From assembly GCA_009746045.1 (NCBI GenBank), contig RPFO01000595.1, positions 551,501-615,500 on the forward strand: a stretch of DNA of 64,000 nt. The letters are read 5' to 3'. The stretch is from Mesostigma viride. Its lineage: Eukaryota > Streptophyta > Mesostigmatophyceae > Mesostigmatales > Mesostigmataceae. Positions within the stretch are counted from its first letter, which is position 1; the number at the start of each line of letters is the position of its first letter. Below the pieces are notes generated by a model, which had not been told where the DNA came from, did no database searches, and was given only the letters and a program-made list of their open reading frames with translations. Both the position numbers and the translations under genes were made by a program. This document shows positions 10,577 to 21,100 of the stretch, piece by piece.

Positions 10577-11780
10577 TGCATTAATTAATTAATTAATTAA
10601 TAAGCACGTGACTGCGTCACGTGGGTGCCAATACAGAGTAAAGGAACCTTCAACCCTATATACACAGTGAGAAGGAGGGAGGGCGCCCTAGCTTCTCTCA
10701 CTGCCGCAGGTGGGCAGGCCACAGAGCGCTCTCTCCACGGCATGGTGCCGGGGCGCAACACTGTGGGTGCAATACAACCAGTGCAATACCATAGGTAGGC
10801 TGACGCATAGCATATGCTACAAATGTGAGGTGGGCTCAAGACGTCGGCTAATTAAGGCGCAAGCTGATGGCCACAAGGTGCCAGAGCTAATTGAAGGTAC
10901 TATAACGCTGTGCGCTAATATCGTTTCAAGTGCTGTAATGCCTAAGCTATCCCATCATCGATTGCCCCCATCTAGACAACTAGCTGGAGTGCTCTATCCC
11001 GGGGAAGCCCGGGAGGGCTTCCACAGTTTCTTGTTGACATAGAGGTCCCCGCCCCGCCAGTACACTTGGGGCTTCTCGGGGTTGGTCTTGTGGCGGATGT
11101 ATAGTCGGGCCACTGATCGCGGCGTTGCTGCTGCTGGGCTGGCGTCAGGTCGTCGTCAAGCGACCAGGAGGTGTTCACCAGCTTCTTGCGGCGAGAGAGG
11201 AACCGAACTCGGGCTGTGATGTCGCTGAAGGTGAGGACCACTGGAGGGGGCCCAGCCTTGGCCCGTGGATGGGGCAGGCGGTAGGCGCCCTGCAGTATCG
11301 CACCTGGCAGCTGCATGCACGCCAAGAGCTGTTTCTTCAGCTCGTCGAGAAGAGAGTCTGGGGTCTCCTCCGGCAGCATGTCGAAGCGCCTGAGGATGAC
11401 CCGGCAGCGGCGACGGTCGCGGTCAGCGGCCTCGCGGCGCGTGTCTTCCAGCTCCTGGAGCTTGGTGGTGATGGCGGTCGTGGTAGAGGATGCCTGGCTC
11501 TTGAGCAGGTCCGCCCAGGAGGCGCGAGTCGAGGGGTCATCGCTAGCCCTACCAGCAGGTTGGGAGGCGATGGTGGCCGTGCGCTCGGCGATCTCGGGGA
11601 CCTGCGTGGCCAGGGCGTCTACCTTGGCAGCAACTGCCTCAAGTTTCACGGTGCCTTGGCCGACTCGGCCTTCCACCTGATTCAAGGCGGGTGGTCACAG
11701 TGGCTGTGGCCTCGGAAACTTTGGTGGCAATGCGCTCTTGCGTAGCAGTAAACTGAGGCCGGATGAAATTGCATGGCCGG
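10577..11780 (-). mobile_element. ORF1-only LINE-like element, hairpin-1 3' end
   Basis: A 237-codon open frame at 11685-10972 (no ATG at its start) contains NQVEGRVGQGTVKLEAVAAK, DALATQVPEIAERTATIASQ, ITTKLQELEDTRREAADRDR, CRVILRRFDMLPEETPDSLL, PPVVLTFSDITARVRFLSRR and LTPAQQQQRRDQWPDY: coiled coil, RRM-like and C-terminal domains as in L1-type ORF1 proteins. A frameshift breaks the C-terminus (KCTGGAGTSM instead of KVYWRGGDLY). The 3' part ends with the hairpin at 10605-10623 and a TTAA tail at 10580-10602, without any ORF2. Confidence 0.65.
10605..10623 (-). repeat. LINE 3' terminal hairpin, type 1
   Basis: CACGTGACGCAGTCACGTG on the minus strand: perfect 8-bp arms and a 3-nt loop, followed by (TTAA)n. 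Other copies on the + strand: 12088-12106 (one loop change), 41729-41747, 42733-42751 (one change) and 53519-53537. Confidence 0.8.
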
Positions 11781-11885
11781 AGTCAAAAGTTATTAGCATT
11801 CTCGTATATTGCATTCCGTCACCGCATTTCTGTCCTTACCGCTGATTTGGCGTTTGATTAACGATGTTACGTGTTAATTGTTTAT

Positions 11886-12125
11886 TGCATGGAGGCAGAT
11901 GGCTCGCGAGGAAAGGTGGCAGGTAGTGGAGACTGACCCCCAAGTAAGTGGGGGCTCCGCGTGTGACCCAGTTTGGCCTTCATAGTGATTCGGGCCGTGG
12001 TGCCCACAACCCTGTAACTAGGAACTAGATGGCTAGCATCATCCATGATCCATTCCATCCATTCCCATCCCACTGAGGACTTATGCTCACGTGACACAGT
12101 CACGTGTAAAACAATTAATTAAACT
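11886..12125 (+). mobile_element. LINE 3'-end fragment
   Basis: Matches the C-terminal codons and 3' UTR of the reverse-transcriptase element: GGAGGCAGATGG (11890), TTCGGGCCGTGGTGCCCACA, CCTGTAACTAGGA, GAGGACTTATGCTCACGTGA, then AATTAATTAA. Truncated on its 5' side. Confidence 0.7.
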
Positions 12126-13550
12126 GGCCGAGGGTCATCTAATATACGTAGCTATATTCTAGCTAGTGCTATACTGGCTTCGACATGTACGGTTGCATCA
12201 TTGGATACTCCCGCGTTGGTTACGACGGCTTGGTGTGCCCTAGCCTGGCTAGCCATATACGTCACGCCAAGTAGCCGAGATGGAACTTCATGAGAGGCGG
12301 TTCCATCCGTGTGACAGGAAGCGGAAGTGCAACCCCTTGTTGGGTGCTGAAGGGTTGGCCTCGTGGGCCCTGCAGGCTGCCGCGGAGGCTAGTACCTCAG
12401 GCTGTCGCCGTCGCTAGAAACTTGACTCGCGATGACTAAGGATCGTTGGGTGGGCTAGTGGAGGGCGGTGGGTGGGCATGAATGTACGGTGGATAGGTGC
12501 AAGGACATGGTGGTAAGGTGGTCTTGGGCGCCTGTTGTCATAGGGACGAGTGTACCTCAGGGGGGGGGGAGGGGGGACAGGCCGGCAGTGAGGGGTGTGT
12601 GCAGGGCGAATCGGCACGTGAGGGGGCACAGTACGATAACACAGGGATAATCAGGTTGGGTCAGGTGGAAGTCTGTTTGGGGCCGCACAAGTCGTCTGGT
12701 GCAGCAAGGGCTCGTGGCAGGAATGGTGGCAAACATGGAGCCGGTAGGCGGAGACATTGATTGCCAGGGTTATCCGTGGCGGAGGGGCCGCTGGCAAAAG
12801 GGAGGGGGCGATGGAGCCACTGAGGGAGGCGACAGCAGCCCGGTGCACAGCAGCAGCTGAGTGGGAATGTTGCATCACGTGGTGGGCAGTGTGCGCGTGA
12901 TAGGCACTGCCTACATGCACCCGGAAGGTCCTGTGGCTGCACAGCCCGCGGCTGGCTATGGAGGAGACGGGGCTTGCTGTGAATTAACGCCGTGATCAAT
13001 ACTTCATGGCAGGCGATCATGCCAAGGGTACGCACGGCGTCGTGGTGAAACCGTGAAAGCTGCAGAGTGATGGCCAAGGAGCTCGATATGCCTCGTGCAG
13101 GCCACTGGGTGAAGTCGCCAATGTGGCGGAGGCATCTCTATCGGACATCGCTCAGCCGCCAGAAGGAAACAAAGCGCCGGCTGAGTTGTCGGTGGGGCCA
13201 GAATTCTGTCAAAATTGCACAGAATTGACCCCGGAGCCCGAATCGCGCGCGGGCACGCGCAATCAAGGCAACAGAGGGAAACAATTATCCAGCAATTGAG
13301 GGGATGGAGTCCAGTTAAATGCGCCGAGCCGCATAGGTAGAGTACGATGCGTCGGCTCAGTTGCATGGTAGGGAGACGATAAGTTTGTCAAAACTGCGTG
13401 CGTATGGGTGGCGAAATGAGATCAGATCATTATGAAGTTCTCGCACAGCCCGTTTGTACGAGCTAAACTGATTGACCACAGTCCTCGTCGGGCTAAAAAT
13501 CTCCAATCCGCCATAGCCGCCATTTCAAAAACCTCTATTGCGTAATTTGA
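12126..13550. other. Stretch without a supported gene
   Basis: No convincing ORF with splice signals. A 3' LINE copy ends just before it. Open frames on both strands are short and GC-driven. A plus-strand frame at about 13106-13310 (LGEVANVAEASLSDIAQPPE and following) has ordinary residue composition but no recognised motif. Confidence 0.3.
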
Positions 13551-13633
13551 CGTACTTACCAGGTGCAGACAGGAATTGTTTTCCAGGTCGAAGTTTTCAA
13601 GGTTACCAGGTGCGGACAGGAATTGTTTTCCAG

Positions 13634-13690
13634 GTCGAAGTTTTCAAGGATTTTGACCGGTGCAAGAGTCAGCTGCCCGAAGACGACGTG
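13634..13690 (+). CDS. Candidate 57-nt exon of an unidentified gene
   Basis: TTGTTTTCCAG|GTC opens VEVFKDFDRCKSQLPEDDV and a donor GTG|GTAATT closes it; 19 codons, phase 0. The acceptor and first 16 nt are duplicated 47 nt upstream (13558-13604). No family recognised. It may belong with the exon-like block at 14334-14449. Confidence 0.35.
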
Positions 13691-14333
13691 GTAATTTTAA
13701 GTGCCAAGCCTGGTGCCCAGTACCAACCGAAAGGCGAAAGGTCTTCATGCTCTGTCATCTACTTGTTGTGGTTGTTGTTGTTGCCCACGCCGCACTGCCC
13801 GCACATGGGTCATTATTTATGCTCTTTGTCTGCGGTTCCGCTTACAGCAGTGTAGATAGCAGCTGATGTGAACATTATTATTTAAATATTGTTATTTTAT
13901 CATTGTGTGGGTGGTTCCGCTTACAGCACTGTAGATAGCAGCTGATGTGAACATGCAGAAAACTTATTTTATCATTGTGTGGGTGGTTCCGCTTATTTTA
14001 TCATTGTGTGGGTGGTTCCGCTTACAGCACTGTAGATTTTATTCTATCCTTAAGTGTATTAAAAAACAAATATTCATTAATCATTGAAATAATAATCATT
14101 GAAATATTTATGCTTCATCCCTGCTTCATCTTACAACAGCTGATGAAAGACTATGGATGGGATATACAAAAAGCTGACAGCAGTCATAACGAAAGCAAGT
14201 AGCCTCAGTATTGGATACTCAAAAGCTGTAAGGTAAAGTAGATGCTATTTACCGCGATCGCAACCAACTGAACCAAGCGGACATGCCGCGCCAGCTAGGC
14301 TGAGGATAAGATCATTTAATGGATCCTTTTCAG

Positions 14334-14449
14334 GATTCAGATTGGGTATCGCTGAGATTGCACAGCTGTTCATTGACTTCATTCCGCCGCCAGTGCAGTC
14401 AACCGATGCTGATATTTTCCAGCAACTAAATATGTACTTTCACCAGCAG
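14334..14449 (+). CDS. Candidate exon of an unidentified gene
   Basis: CCTTTTCAG|GA opens FRLGIAEIAQLFIDFIPPP, then VQSTDADIFQQLNMYFHQQ, and a consensus-like donor CAGCAG|GTACTT closes it. Residue composition and flanking splice signals look coding, but no family is recognised. Between this and 13690, 13830-14040 holds tandem copies of a GTGTGGGTGGTTCCGCTTAC unit. Confidence 0.35.
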
Positions 14450-14720
14450 GTACTTATTCACTAACGCAGTTGTTGTTGTTGTTGTTGCCCACAGTCACAC
14501 TAACGCAGTACGTGACTGGACTACTTGACTCCCAAGCGACTGGCGACCCATGACGTCGCAGATGCATAGAAATCTGTCGATCGCCGCGTGGACCCCACCA
14601 TCGACGGGTTATTAAAGAGCGCTGATAGACGAAAGTCGGTTCGCGTGGCAAAGGCCATCGCGCCCTGCCGATCCGGCAGCTGAATATCAGCAGGGCCGCA
14701 TAAATACTTGCCTGCAGCGT

Positions 14721-14730
14721 TTATATATTT
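14721..14730 (+). promoter_or_regulatory. TATA-like element upstream of gene B
   Basis: TTATATATTT lies about 155 bp before the gene B ATG, in otherwise mixed sequence. Position fits a core promoter with a 5' UTR of about 120 nt, but this is inference from sequence alone. Confidence 0.25.
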
Positions 14731-14879
14731 TTTCTGCTTCGGCCATTCCTGCGCACTCGTGAAGCCGTATTCAGAAGACGGCCACGTGGTGATACCTGGT
14801 TTGGTTGACAACGCAGAAGACTGCCTTCCGTTGCGGTGGTGTCCACCCGCGTGACCCGTGGCGGCTTTCTCCGGGCATC

Positions 14880-15147
14880 ATGGCCCGTATGGAGAATGAT
14901 CGTATTAAAACGCTAGCGCCCTTGCGCGTTGCGTGCTTGCTGCTGATGTTGCATGCGAGCACCGTCACGCGAGCGCAGCCGTCGGAGCAGGCATGTCAGG
15001 ATTTGGACGACGAGTTCACCCTCTACTTGGTCCGGGCCCTATCGCCATCAACAGCCTGCGCGTTTGGCCAGTACAGCTGGGACGAAAATCTGTGCCCCGC
15101 ACCTGACTGCAAGCAGCGCATCAACGGCTGCTTGAACCCTTGCCCAT
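14880..15147 (+). CDS. Gene B exon 1 (signal peptide and first module N-half)
   Basis: ATG at 14880 was chosen because a classical signal peptide follows: a charged start, then the hydrophobic run VACLLLMLHAS and likely cleavage after TRA. The mature part opens QPSEQACQDLDDEF, the module start, without a preceding linker. A second in-frame ATG lies at 14889. The donor CCAT|GTGAGTCG ends the exon in phase 1. Confidence 0.82.
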
Positions 15148-18100
15148 GTGAGTCGCGGTTGCTGCATATCCTAGCTCGTCTTGTTGATCAAGCTTCAACA
15201 TGGTTTCCCCTTGAGTAGCAAGCGCTCGAGAAGAACCCCCACCCACGTCAGTGATGTCGTCAATTCTACCAGCGCGCTAAGCTCTCTTTAGAGGCAATGT
15301 GGAAAGCTCTCGGCTCAAAGACCGCAAGCCCCGATCTTGCGGAGACCGTCGACCTTTCTGCACCTATTGCCTGATACACGGTGTCGACCAGCGGCGCCCA
15401 ATGCTGTCGTGCAATGCTGCGCGCTCCCAAGGCTGGGGCGGCCCTTGTTGGCACTCATATCAAGGGAGCACGTACATCATGTACCCTGCTGAAGTGGCTA
15501 CATTGCAACCTAATGAACCACATCCTTTGCGAGCATCATCTCCTGAGCGGCACCCCGTGCCAGTTAAATATTCCCCCATCGGTTATCCCCCCGTTTGTTA
15601 CCCTTGATGCTAGGCTAATATTCCACAGTTTATTCCCCGATGCCAGAAAACAGGACGGGAGTCACGGGAGCCTTGTGGACAAGGGGTGGCTCAGTTCTCT
15701 GGACTATGACTCTTGTCTAGAGAACCGGCCGGGGCCCTTTAACTAGACAAGGGTTGGCTCAGTTCTTTTGACTATGACTCTTGTCTAGAGAACCAGATGG
15801 GATCGTTTCTGGACCAGGAGCGACTCAGTCCTCTCCTCGATTCATCTCCTTATGGAATCCTGCTTCGAAGGCTTGGTTCATTCTTGCTTGAAAAGAAAGC
15901 TATGCGTGGACAAGTTTTTCGCTTCCATCTGGCATCATCTTCCACCAATGCCTCAATGGCTAGTTTCATGCTACTTGATACTTAGGTAGATAAGGATAAT
16001 TGATAGAAAAGGATAATTGATAAGCAAAGGGGTGCTTGTCTCGATTGCACCTCCTCCCATTCTTGAGTTTGGTAGCTAGAGCTTTCCTTCAGTTTCACCG
16101 CAGTCCAGGGGCCACTGACAAAACAACCCTGGCAGGGTTGACTAGCGACTTAGGTGTGGGAACCCCGTCGGAGAAACTAGCAGATCCCTACTCTTTGCTG
16201 AAGTTGGAAAAACGAATAGAGAATATATGAGTACACAGATAGCAATGGCATGAAATGCTCTCCCCCTGCCATCTTTTCCTTTTCGTCCAGATCTCTTTTG
16301 AAGCGTATGATCCCTCTCCCTTCTTTTGAATAGAACTCCCTGGTCTATGCTTCAATGTTCCTGTCTCCCTTTTCAAAAGCTCCTCTCTCCCTTTGTTTCA
16401 AATGCTCCTCTCTCGCTTTGTTCCAACGCTCCTCTCTCCCTGTGCTTGCATCCTCCTCCCTCCCCGGTGTCGGTGTGGGTCCCAGTCTCCACCCTGCCCC
16501 CCCCCCAGGCCTCCACGAATAAGTGGACTCCAAATTTCCATGACCTGCTTGATCTCTGTAATAGCCTTGGTTGTATGTGTACTGATGCTAATCTCTTTTC
16601 CTGGCATCGGGGCAATGCCACCTGTCACCTGCCCTCCCCCAGGCCTCCGCGAGCAGGTCAGCCTGGTCTCTGGCAATGTCACCGAGCTGAGGCAGCTATT
16701 CGCCTGCGGCCGCAACACCATTGCAGGATGCCCCATTGGCAACATTGTGGAATACGCGGAGCAGTGCAGCTTCACCACCCAGATGAACGACCTGTTTGCC
16801 GCCGTGGGCGTTCCGCTGCCGCCTCCACAAGGCTCTGCCCAGGCCCCGAGCCCACCCCCAAGCACCACCCCACGCCCACCCCCAAGCACCACCCCACGCC
16901 CACCCCCACCGCCGCCCCCGAGGTCGGGCTTGTCGGAGCAGGACTGCCAAGATATCGATGACGCCATGACACTATATCTTGTCCGGGCCATATCCCCATC
17001 ATCAGCCTGCGTGTATGGCCAGTACAACTGGGACGACCAGCTGTGCCCCGCGGCCGACTGCAAGCAAGCCGTCAACACCTGCAAGGCCCCGTGCCCATGT
17101 GAGTGTTGTGTACGTAATGCCCACTGTTGACTGTACCTGCATTTGCATCAGTAAGGTTGGGTCAGGGTGGAGATGAGCGGTTGGTGAGCGTGCGGAGTAG
17201 CGTTCGGGAGGGCCCTCAAATGCCCATGTTAGTGGGTAGTGTGCGTGGGTAGTGTGCACACTTTTTTCAGGCTCAGGATCAGGAACAAGATTTGGATCAG
17301 GTAGGTCTCTTCCTTGGTTCTGGGTTACTGACTTACTCTCCAACCTGAATACACGTTTCTGGCCCTGCATTGACTTCCTCCCATAACCTCTGAAGTGTAT
17401 AGGGATCTATCGCGAAGGGGTGAACAGGACTTCATGTGGTGGGTGTTCATTGGGAACGGGTTGAATAGGACTTGATGTGGTGGGTGTTCATTGGGAAGGG
17501 GTGAAACAGGTTGATGGGGCGGGTGTTCATTGGGAACGGGGGATGGAACAGGTTGATGGGGCGGGTGTTCATTGGGAACGGGGGAGGGAACAGGTTGATG
17601 GGGCGGGTGTTCATTGGGAACGGGGGGTGGAACAGGACTTGATGGGGCGGGTGTTCATTGGGAACGGGGGATGGAACAGGTTGATGGGGCGGGTGTTCAT
17701 TGGGAACGGGGGGTGGAACAGGTTGATGGGGCGGGTGTTCATTGGGAACGGGGGATGGAACAGGACTTCATGTATTGGGTGTTCATTGGGAAGGGGTGAA
17801 CATGACTTGGTGCTGCGGAAAAACACAACCCTCGCCTCCACTTGTGCACTCGGTGTGGAGACCTTCATTTTGCTGGTCCTTACGTCAGTCCTTCCACACC
17901 AGCACGGTCTTAATTAGAACAAAGAGACCCTTTCATCCGGTTATCTACCCTTTGGTCTGGTGTATCTGCCACTCAATATTGGGATATGACATACTAGTGA
18001 AATAGAACAACAGATGGATCTATCTTGTTAGTACTACCTGGTTAAGGCAAGAATCTTTTTTTTGTTTTCTTGTCAACAACTCCTCACATTATAAACACCG

Positions 18101-21100
18101 ATGCTCCCCTTCTCCTTCGCGATTGTGTCGACTTCGCCCTCCACCTGGCTGCTTGTCCCTCCAGGCCTCCGCGAGCAGGTCAACCTGGCTGCTCAAAATG
18201 TCTCTGTCCTGAGGCAGCTGTTCGAATGCGGACGCAGTGCTCTCGCCGGTTGCCCCATCGGCAACATCATCGACTATGCCGTGCCGTGCAACTTCACCAC
18301 CGAGATCAACGACCTCTTTGCCGCTGTGGGCGTGCCCCAGCCACCTGCACAAGGCACTGCCCTGCCACCGCCCTCCACCGGTGCTGTGTCTCCGCCCCCC
18401 CCGGCTACTGTTGTGTCGGCACCGCCGCCACCGCCGCCACCGCCGCTCAGGGGAGGCTTGACGGAGGTGCAGTGCCAGGATATCGACGAAGCCCTGACCG
18501 TGTATCTGGCCCGGACGCTCTCGTCCATGAACATGTGCCTGTTTGGCGAGTTCAGCTGGGATGATCGGCTCTGCCCGGTGGCGGACTGCAAACTTCAGAT
18601 CAATGGCTGCAAGAACCCTTGCCCATGTGAGTGCGGTGTATAGTAAAGCTGCAATAAGTAAGCCACGTTGTGAGTGAATAGAACTGATGTTAGAAGTAAT
18701 GAATTAGCATTCTTCTTATCATGTGGGTGCATTATGTGGGTCAACAGCGGGGCTAGGGCTCTTGCCCCTCTGTTGTGAGCGAGTAGGACGGATACAAAGG
18801 AGAACTAAGCGGGCTAATTAATTAGCAATAATGCGAGTCAGCAGCTGCAAGAGCCTAATTATTCATGTGGGTGAAAAGGTTTACGAAGTAGCGCTGAAAT
18901 GCAGTTCAACAGCTGTTGGAACCCTGCCCATGCGAGCAAAGAGAATTGCTGCTAACGAGTTAGCTTTGTGTGTCAACAGCGGCAAGCGCCCTAGCCCATG
19001 TGAATGCTGTGTTATCTACTGTCTCTCGTCTACCTTCATTTTGCGATGGTGATGTTGGGTTGAGTGGAGAAACAGTTCCTGTGAATGATTGGTAGTCATG
19101 GGCTTGGAAGTCAGGCAGACTCGACGTCAACTCGGCAGGTCGGTTCACAGCTGCAGGAATGTCAGCATGACCTGGCTCTTTACAAAGTAGCGGGGGGGCA
19201 GGGGGGCTCGGGTTCGAAGTAGTTGCTACAAGGGTGATTACCACACAAGGAATTATCAAGGCTTAAACAAACAAGCAATCATCATACGGTGCAGTTACTT
19301 TTAGGGAATTGAAAGTCAGGTGGCAGGTGGCAAGCCTTTGGTTGAAGGGTGGGTGGGTGGGGGTGGGGAAGCGGGACGGGATAAGTGGGACTTGAAATTG
19401 ATTATGTCCTGTAATTTTGTCTGGTTTAGGAAAATTTGCGTCGGGAGTTAGCTGGCTTAAATTTGGCATTCAAATCTTTGTGTGTGTGTCGGCTTCTTAT
19501 TGTACCCTCACGTCCTGTGATGCCTTTGTGATAGATTGGTACAGTGCACACGCCCTTTCCTAGCTAGGCCTTGTAGGCCCTGGCCTGACTAGTGATAGAC
19601 ATGTTGGCCTGAAAAAGGGGGGGGAGGGAACTCCATGGAATTCAGCTGCTATGCTAATAGCAGCATGCTGCACACCCTCCCCGAAAAGGTCTTTTAGGCT
19701 AACGTGGACAGCACATGTTTGTTTCTATGCTACATGTGATGCTTGTCCAAGCGTGCAGCGAATCGTAATGCGATACCGTTTGCTCGCACTACTTCTCTAG
19801 GATGCTGCTATTTGTTTGTGCTAGTTCTGAATCACACTAACATTGCATGCATGCTTCCTTTCGCCTTGACCTGTAAACCTAAGCCCCTGAAGCCTTTGAA
19901 CCAAACCCACTGCGACACCTGGCGTCTTGCTCCACCTTTCCCCTGCCTGATCCTCCATGCCCCGGGAAGCAGGTGGGCATCAAGTTGCTTTATCTCTTTA
20001 ATAACCTTGGACAAATATGTTTACTGATGCTTCTCTTTTTCATGATGCTTCTCTTTTTCCTGGCATCGTGGCAACCCCTCCCTCCACCTGCCCTCCCTCC
20101 ACCTGCCCTCCCCCAGGCCTCCGTGAGCAGGTTAACCTGGTCTCTCAAAACGTCACCCAGCTGAGGCAGCTATTCGCGTGCGGCCGCAACACCATCGGGG
20201 GGTGCCCGGTTGCCAACATTGTTGACTATGGCGCACAGTGCAACTTGACTACTGCGATGAACGACCTTTTTGCCGCCGTGGGCGTGCCGCTGCCGCCTCC
20301 ACAAGGCTCTGCCCAGGCCCCAAGCCCACCCCCAAGCCCGCCCCCAAGCACCACCCCAAGCCCACCCCCACCGCCACCCCCGAGGTCGGGCCTGTCGGAG
20401 GAGCAATGCGAAGACATTGATGACGCCCTGACCCTTTCCTTGGTTCGGACCCTCTCACCCCTGCGCGAGTGCCAGTTTGGCGAGTTTGAGTGGGACGACC
20501 AGCTCTGCCCTGTCGCTGACTGCAAGCGGGGCATCAACAACTGCCGGAACCCCTGCCCATGTGAGTGACTAGTGACTACTACTAATAAGGACTTTCGTGG
20601 GCTAACAACGAACCGAATCTCTGCCCTTGTATGGTCCATATGGATGAGGAAATCTTGGATGAGACAGGATACGGACCTCATAATCCGGGATCATGTTTCC
20701 ATACGGATGCCCTTTCGTGTGCAGGTGATTAATAGCTAATTAGCACTCTTGTGGACGTACCGTTGTCCATGGGATCTTTGGTGGAAATAGAAGCCTTGTC
20801 GTTCTGGTTTTGTCGATGCCGAAAAGGGACCCTGTGGCATGCCCCTGTTTGGTGTGGGATGTAAAAGAGAGGGAGCGGAGGTTGCCAGCTGCCTTGAGCA
20901 AATACAGGATCGGAGGTTGCCAGCTGCCTTAAGCAAATACAGGATCGGAGGCTGCCTTCAACAATTACAGGATCGGAGTTTGCCAGCTGCCTTGAGCAAA
21001 TACAGGATAGAACGTTTAGTATGATAAACTTTGCTGCTGTGTAGGCTTGGACAGGAAGTTGATCCCATAATAATGAATTTGATGAGAACTTGCTAGCCTT

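Noticed and set aside
19190..19230. Possible tRNA B-box (GGGTTCGAAG)
   Set aside because: No matching A-box or cloverleaf could be drawn around it. No tRNA or rRNA gene was found in the window.
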